Positions 9,720 to 16,730 of a stretch of 34,329 nt of DNA are shown here, one piece after another. Positions within the stretch are counted from its first letter, which is position 1. Each line of letters begins with the position of its first letter. Source of the DNA: Hyphococcus sp. (GTDB taxonomy: Bacteria > Pseudomonadota > Alphaproteobacteria > Caulobacterales > Parvularculaceae); contig JAJFGD010000235.1 of NCBI GenBank assembly GCA_021776315.1, positions 1-34,329 on the forward strand, written 5' to 3'. The translations under genes and the position numbers were made by a program. The notes beneath the pieces were generated by a model that saw only the letters and a list, made by a program, of their open reading frames with translations, did no database searches and was not told the origin of the DNA.

Positions 9720-10102
9720 ATTATTTTGCGTTCTTATCCACGCGCATCCGGCCTATACAATCTCGGGTTTTCCATGGCGATTTTCTAGGGGGGGAAGGGC
9801 CCAATATCGGCGCTCTATCGAGCCCGAAGCACGGTCTATCTGATTGATGGGGGAGTTAATTTTCTGTTGTGCCAAAAGCGCTTAGCAGCACAACGGGTTT
9901 GCCGCCTTAGGCACATAACAGCTTATCGCAGAGGGCGGTCACTTTGTCGTGAATTGGCGCGAATGCAGTCCTATTTGCATTCTCGCCAAATTTTGGTCCG
10001 GTTCGTAGGCGCGCAGACAACTGATTGTTAATAAGAGTGCGTGCTTAGTTAAATTTGCCGTTGCGTCACGCCTTCAATTGCCAAATTGGGCGCAACCAAT
10101 TT
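9720..10102. other. Non-coding stretch between the pseudoazurin gene and the RND operon
   Basis: No credible coding sequence was found on either strand. Two dyads stand out. One is GTTGTGC (9866-9872) with GCACAAC (9888-9894), nearly centred on a palindromic AGCGCT. The other is GGCGCGAATGCA (9956-9967) with TGCATTCTCGCC (9976-9987), an 11-of-12-bp stem around 8 bases. The second lies roughly 115 bases after the pseudoazurin stop and could act as its transcript end, but it lacks a clear T run on the minus strand. Confidence 0.5.
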
Positions 10103-10552
10103 TTACTCTTCGAGTAGGGCAAAAAGCTCAGCAAACTTCGTTTTTGCTTTGCCTACATGGCGGGCACTTTTTGCGTCTTCAAGATTAGGCGTGTGATCTC
10201 CAACAATAACCAAACTCACCATACCCATGCCGTAATGGGGCATGCATTTGACACCATAAACACCCGCTTGTGTGGCGTCGAAGACGACATCTTGGTTCAT
10301 CTTTCCCTTAAACCCTGTCGCACCTTCTGGAACCATTCCTTTGATGGTTTCGGCATTGTGACTCGGATCCGTGGCGACAAAACGGACCGTATCACCGACT
10401 TTTGCTTTCACGAGCTGAGGTTCAAACACCATAATTGATCCGTCGGTGCCTTTGTTCAGCATCTTCACAACAATCTCTTCAGCTGACGCCATGGTTGGGA
10501 TGCAAAGTAAAAGAGTTGAGGCCAAAATACTTTTAATAGAAAAAATTCGCAT
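10103..10552 (-). CDS. Pseudoazurin (type 1 blue copper electron carrier)
   Basis: A 149-residue periplasmic cupredoxin with a signal peptide (MRIFSIKSILASTLLLCIPTMASA, predicted cleavage after ASA, residue 24). The four copper ligands are His65 (DPSHNAE), Cys103, His106 and Met111 (VKCMPHYGMGM). Their spacing is identical to classical pseudoazurin (His40, Cys78, His81, Met86). Known pseudoazurins donate electrons to copper nitrite reductase, N2O reductase or other terminal reductases. AAAGGAATAGGA precedes the ATG. Upstream lies a near-perfect NsrR-like palindrome, which ties it to nitric-oxide control and to the norSY cluster that carries the same site. No nirK or nosZ is in the window, so the actual partner is inferred; NorS/NorY is a candidate. 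Confidence 0.93.
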   Translation of the reverse strand: MRIFSIKSILASTLLLCIPTMASAEEIVVKMLNKGTDGSIMVFEPQLVKAKVGDTVRFVATDPSHNAETIKGMVPEGATGFKGKMNQDVVFDATQAGVYGVKCMPHYGMGMVSLVIVGDHTPNLEDAKSARHVGKAKTKFAELFALLEE

Positions 10553-10608
10553 GTTCCTATTCCTTTAAAAATGAGCGGCAATTGTTTGGGTTCTTGACTT
10601 AGGGATTA

Positions 10609-10633
10609 AAAGATGTATTGTCAATACATCTTT
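10609..10633. promoter_or_regulatory. NsrR-like palindromic operator, copy 1
   Basis: Two perfect 12-bp arms, AAAGATGTATTG (10609-10620) and CAATACATCTTT (10622-10633), flank a single T. The pattern matches the described NsrR consensus (AAGATGYATTT-type arms). It lies 57 bases upstream of the pseudoazurin ATG on the minus strand and 92 bases upstream of the 56-aa ORF on the plus strand. A TTGACA element on the minus strand falls at its centre, so a bound protein could block a -35 box. Assignment to NsrR is from motif memory; no Rrf2 gene is in the window. Confidence 0.75.
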
Positions 10634-10724
10634 AATGAAAAACCCGGAAATACCTTTGTGTTTTCAGGTCAGTGTATTCAAAAATTCCAGCGCCAGTTGG
10701 AACGAGGCGATTAGGAAAAATCAA

Positions 10725-10895
10725 ATGGTTTTTTTGAAAATACTTGGCGCGATATTCATGCTGCCGGGTAATATTGTTTTAGCAAAACTAAAAATTTCAG
10801 AAATAGAAGACGGAGGAATTTTCCGGTCGATGATCAATATGTTGGTATGGGGTGTTGTTTGTATCGTACTCATGCTCCCCTACATCCAATCGTAA
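10725..10895 (+). CDS. Small membrane protein of unknown function (56 aa)
   Basis: I do not recognise this protein. ATG 10725 with TAGGA eight or nine bases upstream is a better start than 10635 in the ORF track. The 56 residues read as a hydrophobic helix (MVFLKILGAIFMLPGNIVL), a short polar segment with KISEIEDGGIFRS, and a second helix (MINMLVWGVVCIVLMLPYI), so two membrane spans with a conserved-looking acidic/Gly linker are likely. It diverges from pseudoazurin across NsrR-like box 1 and precedes the orphan ccoS1 in the same direction, so it may share NO control and belong with oxidase or NO functions. It could also be a chance ORF. Confidence 0.5.
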   Translation: MVFLKILGAIFMLPGNIVLAKLKISEIEDGGIFRSMINMLVWGVVCIVLMLPYIQS

Positions 10896-10906
10896 AAAAG
10901 CAGTAT

Positions 10907-11014
10907 ATGGTTTCAAACAATCCAAAGCGCCATCAATTTGAATTTTCGTTTCCTCTTGAAGCAAGCGGAAAAAACCTTCAAATTAAATTGGTAGTCAAAA
11001 GTTTGCGTTCATGA
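10907..11014 (+). CDS. Possible 35-aa ORF coupled to ccoS1
   Basis: An ATG-to-TGA frame of 36 codons (MVSNNPKRHQFEF...VVKSLRS) that starts 11 bases after the 56-aa gene and whose TGA overlaps the ccoS1 start as ATGA. It is basic, has no membrane segment and no family I recognise. The coupling geometry is the main support. It could be the degraded tail of a ccoH- or ccoI-like gene that once preceded ccoS, or simply chance. Confidence 0.25.
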   Translation: MVSNNPKRHQFEFSFPLEASGKNLQIKLVVKSLRS

Positions 11015-11175
11015 ATATTCTGTTCTTGCTAATCCCCATATCTTTGCTTTTCGGCGCTGTCGCGCTGGGGGTGTTTCTTTGGTGTCTCAAGAATAAACAA
11101 TATGAAGATCTTCGCGGCGCTGCAGAACGCATACTGATCGATGATGAACCGCAAAGCCCGAGCGACAATCTCTGA
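11011..11175 (+). CDS. ccoS: cbb3 oxidase maturation protein CcoS (locus 1)
   Basis: A 54-residue protein, too short for the ORF track. One N-terminal membrane helix (MNILFLLIPISLLFGAVALGVFLWCL) is followed by KNKQYEDLRGAAERILIDDE. This is the CcoS signature in which a short loop leads to a conserved [DR]xxGxAxRIL-DD tail. CcoS is needed for insertion of haem and copper into CcoN of cbb3-type oxidases. It sits apart from its usual ccoGHI partners, on the strand opposite to ccoNOQP locus 1, and is convergent with the DUF2189 gene. A second, better-embedded copy exists at 29205. The family call is confident; whether the gene is expressed together with the small ORFs upstream is inference. Confidence 0.82.
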   Translation: MNILFLLIPISLLFGAVALGVFLWCLKNKQYEDLRGAAERILIDDEPQSPSDNL

Positions 11176-11216
11176 AAATTTAAAAAATTACGCCCCTATT
11201 CGCGGTCGATACGGTC

Positions 11217-11999
11217 TTATTCATCGCCAAATGTCGACGCATAGGCGCGCCAAGATGCATGCGCAATTACCGGATATGTTACGATCAGACCAACGAAGAA
11301 GGTGGCAAAGCCGAACCCGATAAAGAGGGTTACAAGCGCTCCCCATAAAAGCATGGCAGCTTTGTTTTTCCAGGCAGTGGCCATGCTTTTGCCCATAGCT
11401 GTAAACGCGTCTGTTTTTCGATCAAGGAGCATGGGCAGGGAAAAAACGCTGATAGCGAAAGCAAAGGAGGCGAATAATGCGCCAACAATGGTGCCGGTTC
11501 CAAGCATGAACCAGCCGGTAGGGGTCGTAAACAAAATTGGAATGATCTGATCCCCACCTGGGAACGGGCGCAAGCCGAAGAACACCGCATAAATAAGGAC
11601 GGCCGAACGCATCCAAAGAAGCGCCAGAAGAGATAAGAGCACACCAACGAAAACAACTTGGCCGCCGGATGCGGGCTTAATGAAAACCATCTGCGCAAAT
11701 GTCGTTGATTTGCCTTCTTGTAGATTTTTTGATTTCAAATAGAGGCCCGTCGCAAACAATGGCCCTGCGATGACAAAAGCGGATAGCGCTGGAAGTAAGA
11801 AATAGTCTAGCCGCCAAAAATATAAACCAGCGACAATAACCGCCGAAAGCATAAACACAATAAAACCAGCGAATAGACTACTGCCGGGTTTGGCGGTAAA
11901 ATCTTGCCAACCGAGGGAAATCCATTTCAAGGGTTCTGACGCATTAATCCTTGGCGCTTCAAATTTGTTGGGCAGGGTTTCAGTTGCTTCCAAAGTCAT
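11217..11999 (-). CDS. DUF2189 family integral membrane protein (cbb3 locus 1)
   Basis: A 260-residue protein with about six membrane helices from residue 40 on, beginning with WISLGWQDFTAKPGSSLFAGFIVFMLS and ending with GFATFFVGLIVTYPVIAHASWRAYAST, the region most conserved in DUF2189. Its biochemical role is not known. ATG 11999 (MTLEATETLP) with AAGGA upstream is preferred over 12068, which would run into the preceding 62-aa gene. It is the last gene of the ccoNOQP-1 operon. A paralogue (29369-30136) ends the second cbb3 locus with the same C-terminal motif, so a link to cbb3 oxidase assembly or function is a reasonable inference. Confidence 0.82.
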   Translation of the reverse strand: MTLEATETLPNKFEAPRINASEPLKWISLGWQDFTAKPGSSLFAGFIVFMLSAVIVAGLYFWRLDYFLLPALSAFVIAGPLFATGLYLKSKNLQEGKSTTFAQMVFIKPASGGQVVFVGVLLSLLALLWMRSAVLIYAVFFGLRPFPGGDQIIPILFTTPTGWFMLGTGTIVGALFASFAFAISVFSLPMLLDRKTDAFTAMGKSMATAWKNKAAMLLWGALVTLFIGFGFATFFVGLIVTYPVIAHASWRAYASTFGDE

Positions 12000-12027
12000 A
12001 ACGTCTAGTCCTTGATATCGTCGATGT

Positions 12028-12216
12028 TCAGCACGACGGCTTGGCAGCCTTAGAGCGATAGGCTTCATCAGTATCGTTCAACGCCACACAAGTTGGCTTT
12101 AATGAAAATGCGGCTTTTAGCAGTTGTGCGTTACCCATAGCCACAGCAATGAGAAAGAGTAAGGCACCGGCCCACAACACCCCAAATCGTTTAAACTGTT
12201 GTGCGAACCGCGCCAT
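12028..12216 (-). CDS. Small single-span membrane protein after ccoP1 (62 aa)
   Basis: ATG 12216 lies two bases after the ccoP1 TGA (TGATCATG), so translation is almost certainly coupled; the ORF track start (TTG 12222) overlaps ccoP. The 62 residues comprise a basic N-terminus (MARFAQQFKRFG), one hydrophobic helix (VLWAGALLFLIAVAMG) and a polar tail with two cysteines, PTCVALNDTDEAYRSKAAKPSC, the last being the C-terminal residue. With positive-inside topology the Cys-containing tail would face the periplasm. I do not recognise the family. Position between ccoP and DUF2189 suggests an oxidase accessory protein, perhaps handling copper or thiols. There is no counterpart at the same position in locus 2, where ccoG follows. 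Confidence 0.6.
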   Translation of the reverse strand: MARFAQQFKRFGVLWAGALLFLIAVAMGNAQLLKAAFSLKPTCVALNDTDEAYRSKAAKPSC

Positions 12217-12218
12217 GA

Positions 12219-13094
12219 TCAATCTTCACTCACTGTTTCGCTTAGCTGGGATACATACAGCGTTAAAAGCTTTAGGTCAGTGTCTGAAATGCGCCCATCC
12301 CAATGGGGCATATGTCCAGCGCGTCCATAATAGATTGTTTGGTATATTGACGGTTTATCGCCGCCATAGAGCCATACCGCATCTGTGAGGTTTGGTGCGC
12401 CGAGAAGCTGTTCACCTGTACCATCAATACCGTGACAGCTTGAGCAGTTTGTTTCGAACAATGCGGCGGCGGCGGTATGTTGTTGTTCGTTCTGCGTTGG
12501 CTCTGAAAAGGATGTGACATAATCCGTCAACATTGAAATTTCGTCGCGCGACAATATTTGCATTTCGCCATACGCCATCATTTGGGCGAAGCGCGTTTCA
12601 TCATGGCGGGAATTGATGCCACCTCGAACTGTTTGATAGATCTCGTCGACAGTGCCACCCCATAGCCAATCAGTATCGTTGAGCGTTGGGTATCCAGCAT
12701 TTCCAATGCCGCCAGATGCATGGCAAACGGAACAGTTATCTTCAAAAAGGACTTTTCCTGCGTCTTTTGCGACCTGCAATATCTGTTCGTTTCCGGAGAG
12801 TTCGGCAAGGTCATTTGACGCAACGATTGTCTCCCACGTACTGCGATCAACTTTACCAGCCGCAAGTGCTTCGTTGACTTGGTCCCGTTGGTCAATGCCA
12901 AGAATGCCCTTGGTGTAAGTACTGATCCCTGGCCATGCCGGAAGCAGTATCCATAGGACCACACAAATGGAGAACCCAATACCTAAAAACCAATAGACGG
13001 GTTTCGGTACCGGCGTGTTCAGTTCTTTGATACCGTCCCATTCGTGATCGGTCAGTTCTCTACCCGTATAGGGATCGATTTCGCGCTTGGTCAT
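12219..13094 (-). CDS. ccoP: cbb3-type cytochrome c oxidase dihaem subunit CcoP (locus 1)
   Basis: A 291-residue membrane-anchored dihaem cytochrome c that passes electrons towards CcoO and the CcoN active site. The conserved N-terminus (EIDPYTGRELTDHEWDGIKELNTPVP) precedes one membrane helix (about 34-52, ending in LLPAWPGIS). Two haem-binding motifs follow, CSVCH (121-125) and CSSCH (217-221), each in a cytochrome c domain with the matching distal Met segments. The start overlaps ccoQ by ATGA, and the stop is followed after two bases by a small coupled gene. Its paralogue CcoP2 has the same domain order and motif spacing but is clearly diverged. Confidence 0.95.
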   Translation of the reverse strand: MTKREIDPYTGRELTDHEWDGIKELNTPVPKPVYWFLGIGFSICVVLWILLPAWPGISTYTKGILGIDQRDQVNEALAAGKVDRSTWETIVASNDLAELSGNEQILQVAKDAGKVLFEDNCSVCHASGGIGNAGYPTLNDTDWLWGGTVDEIYQTVRGGINSRHDETRFAQMMAYGEMQILSRDEISMLTDYVTSFSEPTQNEQQHTAAAALFETNCSSCHGIDGTGEQLLGAPNLTDAVWLYGGDKPSIYQTIYYGRAGHMPHWDGRISDTDLKLLTLYVSQLSETVSED

Positions 13095-13249
13095 TTCTCG
13101 TCCTGATCGTGAAAAATGCTTTTGGCAGCTCGGTCAAATTTTTCCTTGTTGGCCGGCCATAAGGCATAGGCTACGGCAATGCCGAAAAGGAAGATCAGAT
13201 AAAATAGACCCCAAGATTTTGAGAGCATGACAAAAAAATCATGTGTCAT
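13091..13249 (-). CDS. ccoQ: cbb3-type oxidase small subunit CcoQ (locus 1)
   Basis: Too short for the ORF track: 52 residues, MTHDFFVMLSKSWGLFYLIF then LFGIAVAYALWPANKEKFDRAAKSIF. A single membrane helix followed by the W/S-P-x-N-x-x-x-FD-A motif is typical of CcoQ/FixQ, which stabilises the assembled complex. GAGGAGGAT inside the end of ccoO is a very strong ribosome binding site. The gene overlaps ccoO by 4 bases and ccoP by 4 bases (ATGA both times). Confidence 0.92.
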   Translation of the reverse strand: MTHDFFVMLSKSWGLFYLIFLFGIAVAYALWPANKEKFDRAAKSIFHDQDEK

Positions 13250-14004
13250 GAGTTATCCTCCTCGCTTGGCGTATCACTAGATGGCTCCACGCCCGGTGCA
13301 TCAGGTAAATCTGTTAGCTGTCCCAATATTTGAAGATAAGCGACTAACGCATCCATTTCGGTTAGCTTGCGCATATCCCCGTCAAAGTTTCGAACATTGG
13401 TCTCGGCACCATAACGATCATAAACGCCATCAGATAAATCGCCATCTGGATCGGCTTGGCCGATCGTATCTGCCGAGGCATTTTCAATCATTTCGTCTGT
13501 ATACGGGACCCCAACAGTGCGGAGTGCTCTCAAGTGACTTGCCATTTTGTCTGGCTGAACCTGAATGCGATCAAGAAATGCATAGTTGGGCATTTTCGAC
13601 GCCGGCACTAAAGAGCGCGGCGCGCGCAAATGCTGTGCTTGCCATTCATCCGAGTATTTTCCGCCAACGCGCGCAAGGTCGGGGCCGGTGCGCTTTGATC
13701 CCCAAAGCATCGGGTGATCATATTTCGACTCGACCGCAAGGGAGTAATGCCCGTAGCGCTCAACATCGTCACGTAAGGTTCTAATCATTTGGGAATGGCA
13801 GACGTAGCAGCCTTCACGAATATAGATGTTTCGGCCGGCTGTTTCGAGTGGTGTATAAAGCCGCATATCCGGATCGGCCTCGACCGTTTCATCAATGGTG
13901 AAAAGGGGCGCAATTTCAACAAAGCCGCCAATCGATGCAACCACGATGACACCGAGGACAAACGCGATGGAATTTCGTTCTAGTTTTTTGTGGACACCAA
14001 ACAT
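13246..14004 (-). CDS. ccoO: cbb3-type cytochrome c oxidase monohaem subunit CcoO (locus 1)
   Basis: A 252-residue membrane-anchored cytochrome c. The N-terminal helix (SIAFVLGVIVVASIGGFVEIAPLF) is followed by the haem motif GCYVCHSQM (Cys66-Cys69-His70). The conserved [12 protein letters not shown]...[27 protein letters not shown] block comes next, with the later Met of SKMPNYAFL as axial ligand candidate. It starts 1 base after ccoN ends and overlaps ccoQ. The acidic tail (GVEPSSDTPSEEDNS) is longer than in CcoO2. Confidence 0.95.
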   Translation of the reverse strand: MFGVHKKLERNSIAFVLGVIVVASIGGFVEIAPLFTIDETVEADPDMRLYTPLETAGRNIYIREGCYVCHSQMIRTLRDDVERYGHYSLAVESKYDHPMLWGSKRTGPDLARVGGKYSDEWQAQHLRAPRSLVPASKMPNYAFLDRIQVQPDKMASHLRALRTVGVPYTDEMIENASADTIGQADPDGDLSDGVYDRYGAETNVRNFDGDMRKLTEMDALVAYLQILGQLTDLPDAPGVEPSSDTPSEEDNS

Positions 14005-14005
14005 G

Positions 14006-15640
14006 TTAAGCGGCTCCCTCTAAAACGCCATCCGGCGAGGTGCTGACGCGACCCACGATTTTGCTCGAACTGATCGTCTTCCAAACATTATAGGCGCAGA
14101 CAAGACCGCCCATTAAAAACAGAAGGCCGCCGACAGCGCGTGCAATATAGTAAGGATGCATGGCCTCTAGGGATTCAATAAAGGAATAGGTTAGCGTGCC
14201 ATTTTCGCTATATGTCCGCCACATGAGGCCTTGAATAATGCCCGAATTCCACATCGCGAAAACGTAAATGACGGTGCCTGCGAGGGCGAGCCAGAAATGA
14301 ACCTCCACCAATGCTGGTGAGTACATGCGTTCGCGTTTCCACAATTGCGGCACGACGGAATAGATCGCCCCAAATGTTATAAAGGCTACCCAACCAAGCG
14401 CCCCTGAATGTACATGACCAATCGTCCAATCCGTATAGTGGGACAATGAGTTCACTGGACGGATTGCGAGGAAAGAGCCTTCGAATGTTGAAAGGCCATA
14501 AAATACTGCCGCGACCATCATGAAACGCAAAGTGGCGTTATCTCTTACTTTGTCCCACGCGCCATTCAGGGTCAGCAAGGCATTCCCCGCCGAGGCCCAG
14601 GATGGTACTAGGAGTACGATTGAGAACGTCATGCCAAGCGTCTGCACCCAATGAGGTAACGCTGTATAATGTAGGTGGTGGGAACCAGCCCACATATACA
14701 TGAAAGTAATGCCCCAAAAACTGATAATCGACATCCGGTAAGAGAAAATGGGTCGGCCAGCCGCCTTGGGGAGATAGTAATACATCATCCCCAGGAAGCC
14801 TGCGGTGAGAAAGAACGCTACCGCATTATGCCCATACCACCATTGGGTCATGGCATCTTGAACGCCTGAAAATGCTGAATAGCTTTTGGTGTCGCCGAAT
14901 GAAACGGGTACAGCGAGATTGTTCACAATGTGGAGCAAGGCGACCACAACAATAAATGCAATATAATACCAGTTGGCCACATAGATGTGTTTTTCTTCGC
15001 GCCGCGCGAGGGTGTTCAGAAAAACAAAGAAATAGCCAACCCAGACAACTGTCAGCAAAATGTCCGCATACCATTCTGGTTCTGCATATTCCTTTGATTG
15101 GGTAACACCCAAGAAATAACCGGTTACGGCCAAAAGGCAGAATAGGTTGTAGCCTAGCAAAATAAAGATCGGCCCATAACGCCCGGGCAAAGAGGTCCGG
15201 CAAGTGCGTTGAACGACGTGAAACGATGTGGCCATCAAAGCATTGCCACCAAACCCAAATATGACGGCAGTGGTATGGGCGGGACGTATCCGGCCAAAAG
15301 ATGACCAAGCCGCATCAAATGTCAGATCTGGATAAGCGAGGAGCCAAGCAACCCAATCTCCGATAAAAAATCCAAAGATTGCCCACGCTATTGAAAGCAA
15401 GATCCCGAGCTTGATAGGCGTGTCGTAATAGACATCACGTGAATAGGGTTGAGCTTGGGGTTTGTTATAGTCTTTTGCAAAACCAAAAAACGCCAGGACA
15501 CCAAATGCAAAGAACATCGCGCCATGTGTCGTAAAGGCAGCAGATTGGCTGCTCACCATCATGACCACACCAATCAGGATGGCGACAAAACTGGTCCCAA
15601 TGGCGGCATCTCGTTCTGCGGGAGAAAAATCAAAGGTCAC
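14006..15640 (-). CDS. ccoN: cbb3-type cytochrome c oxidase catalytic subunit CcoN (locus 1)
   Basis: A 544-residue C-type heme-copper oxidase subunit that reduces O2 to water at high affinity in the inner membrane. Low-spin haem ligands are seen in RIRPAHTTAVIF and [12 protein letters not shown], the copper-B His pair in [14 protein letters not shown], and a further CuB His in [11 protein letters not shown]. The helix VII Tyr in FMYMWAGSHH is in the position of the cross-linked tyrosine. The N-terminus carries an extra membrane helix pair before the TPIKLG segment. It leads ccoNOQP-small-DUF2189. No FNR box was found in its upstream region, in contrast to ccoN2, so this copy may be controlled differently. 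Confidence 0.95.
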   Translation of the reverse strand: MTFDFSPAERDAAIGTSFVAILIGVVMMVSSQSAAFTTHGAMFFAFGVLAFFGFAKDYNKPQAQPYSRDVYYDTPIKLGILLSIAWAIFGFFIGDWVAWLLAYPDLTFDAAWSSFGRIRPAHTTAVIFGFGGNALMATSFHVVQRTCRTSLPGRYGPIFILLGYNLFCLLAVTGYFLGVTQSKEYAEPEWYADILLTVVWVGYFFVFLNTLARREEKHIYVANWYYIAFIVVVALLHIVNNLAVPVSFGDTKSYSAFSGVQDAMTQWWYGHNAVAFFLTAGFLGMMYYYLPKAAGRPIFSYRMSIISFWGITFMYMWAGSHHLHYTALPHWVQTLGMTFSIVLLVPSWASAGNALLTLNGAWDKVRDNATLRFMMVAAVFYGLSTFEGSFLAIRPVNSLSHYTDWTIGHVHSGALGWVAFITFGAIYSVVPQLWKRERMYSPALVEVHFWLALAGTVIYVFAMWNSGIIQGLMWRTYSENGTLTYSFIESLEAMHPYYIARAVGGLLFLMGGLVCAYNVWKTISSSKIVGRVSTSPDGVLEGAA

Positions 15641-16130
15641 AATTTCTTCCCTCTGTCTCGTCGGTGTCTTTTTTGGTTTTTCATCAGTTTCAAATAGGGC
15701 CAGAACCGATCAGTAGGGATATATACCGATGCGCATTATTCTTGAGGGGCTGTGGCCAGGTTCCTTTCTTGTGTTTCTATTTTCCGGTTAATTTGCAGTC
15801 ACGAATTTTTATCATTTTTTGCCAAATAATTGGTCAGTTACTATTTCATCAAAGTACTGAACATATAAAAACCTTCCGGTCCCATAAAAAATTTCACTTT
15901 TCAGATCGTCAATTTCGACGAAACAAAATCCTATGCGGCAAAGTCACTTGAACAATCAGTTTATGAAGTATTTCATATCGTTTGGTTGCATCGCCAAGAT
16001 AATGATCTTCACATTTGCGCGATAAATTGTTGCGCAAGAATTCAACTGGCTAATAGACAACGCCATTTACTAAAAGTCGCATGAGTTCAGCTTTTTAAAA
16101 AAAAGCTTGACCGTTTTTGTGTAGCTGATT
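15641..16130. other. AT-rich divergent intergenic region between ccoN1 and norS
   Basis: About 490 bases without a credible gene; the 95-codon ORF on the plus strand has no protein-like pattern. It must hold the ccoN1 promoter (minus strand) and the norS promoter (plus strand). Near norS a TTGACC at 16107-16112 with TAAAGA 17 bases later is a possible sigma-70 promoter, the latter overlapping NsrR-like box 2. An AT-rich palindrome AGCTTTTTAAAAAAAAGCT lies just upstream. No FNR-type box was found. Confidence 0.5.
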
Positions 16131-16155
16131 AAAGAGGTATTGTAAATACATCTTT
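16131..16155. promoter_or_regulatory. NsrR-like palindromic operator, copy 2
   Basis: AAAGAGGTATTG (16131-16142), one T, then AAATACATCTTT (16144-16155). It differs from box 1 by one base in each arm and has the same 12-1-12 geometry. It ends 14 bases before the norS GTG and overlaps the presumed -10 element, as expected for a repressor. The match with the pseudoazurin box is the strongest sign that both genes share one regulator. Confidence 0.78.
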
Positions 16156-16169
16156 AAAGGTAAAATGCT

Positions 16170-16718
16170 GTGCAACAATTCGCGCTTTTGACAAGCTTAA
16201 TTCTCATATTCGGCGTTATTGCTGGGTTTTTGTATGTGGCAATCAATACTTCCCAGGCTGGAGACAAGGCCGAAATCCAACAATCGATAAATACTCTAAG
16301 AACAAAAACCCTTTGGCTTATGATCGGTGTAGGCGTGCCGCTTACCTTGGCGTTGGCTTATCGCTGGCCACATGCGCCTGAAGGGTTTCAAGGTGAGCCG
16401 ATTACGGTCTCAGCTGAAAGCGGGCAATGGTATTGGAATCTCAGCCAATTTGAACTGCCAGTTGGGACGCCCATCGTTTTCGAATTGACAACAGTCGATG
16501 TGAACCATGGCTTTGGTGTTTATGACGAAGAGTTTGAACTGGTCACTCAAGCCCAGGCCATGCCAGGTTACACCAACAAACTCAATTATGTATTTAAAAA
16601 ACCCGGCCTTTATACGGTTGCTTGCTTAGAATATTGCGGGGTCGCGCATCACGCGATGCTTGCTGAAATCGACGTGGTCGATCCTGTTACTTATGCCAAC
16701 AATCAATCAAACGAATAA
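16170..16718 (+). CDS. norS: sNOR-type nitric oxide reductase, CuA subunit II (NorS)
   Basis: A 182-residue subunit II of a heme-copper oxidase-family enzyme: two membrane helices (residues 5-27 and 47-64), then a periplasmic cupredoxin domain. The complete CuA site is visible: His113 in DVNHGFGVY and Cys152, Glu154, Cys156, His160, Met163 in CLEYCGVAHHAM. It is shorter than cytochrome oxidase CoxB. GTG 16170 has AAAGG at a good distance and lies 14 bases after NsrR-like box 2. Gene order norS-norY-senC-orf1 matches the sNOR cluster described for ammonia oxidisers such as Nitrosomonas. It would accept electrons from a soluble donor such as cytochrome c or pseudoazurin. The alternative is an unusual small oxidase subunit II. 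Confidence 0.8.
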   Translation: MQQFALLTSLILIFGVIAGFLYVAINTSQAGDKAEIQQSINTLRTKTLWLMIGVGVPLTLALAYRWPHAPEGFQGEPITVSAESGQWYWNLSQFELPVGTPIVFELTTVDVNHGFGVYDEEFELVTQAQAMPGYTNKLNYVFKKPGLYTVACLEYCGVAHHAMLAEIDVVDPVTYANNQSNE

Positions 16719-16730
16719 GGAATCCGCACG

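Noticed and set aside
10591-10608. TTGACTTAGGGATT upstream of pseudoazurin as an FNR box
   Set aside because: Only the first half-site fits; the second half (GGATT) does not match ATCAA.
15664-15951. 95-codon plus-strand ORF between ccoN1 and norS
   Set aside because: AT-rich, no ribosome binding site, composition rich in Phe, Cys and Arg without a pattern of helices or motifs; reads as a chance frame in a promoter region.
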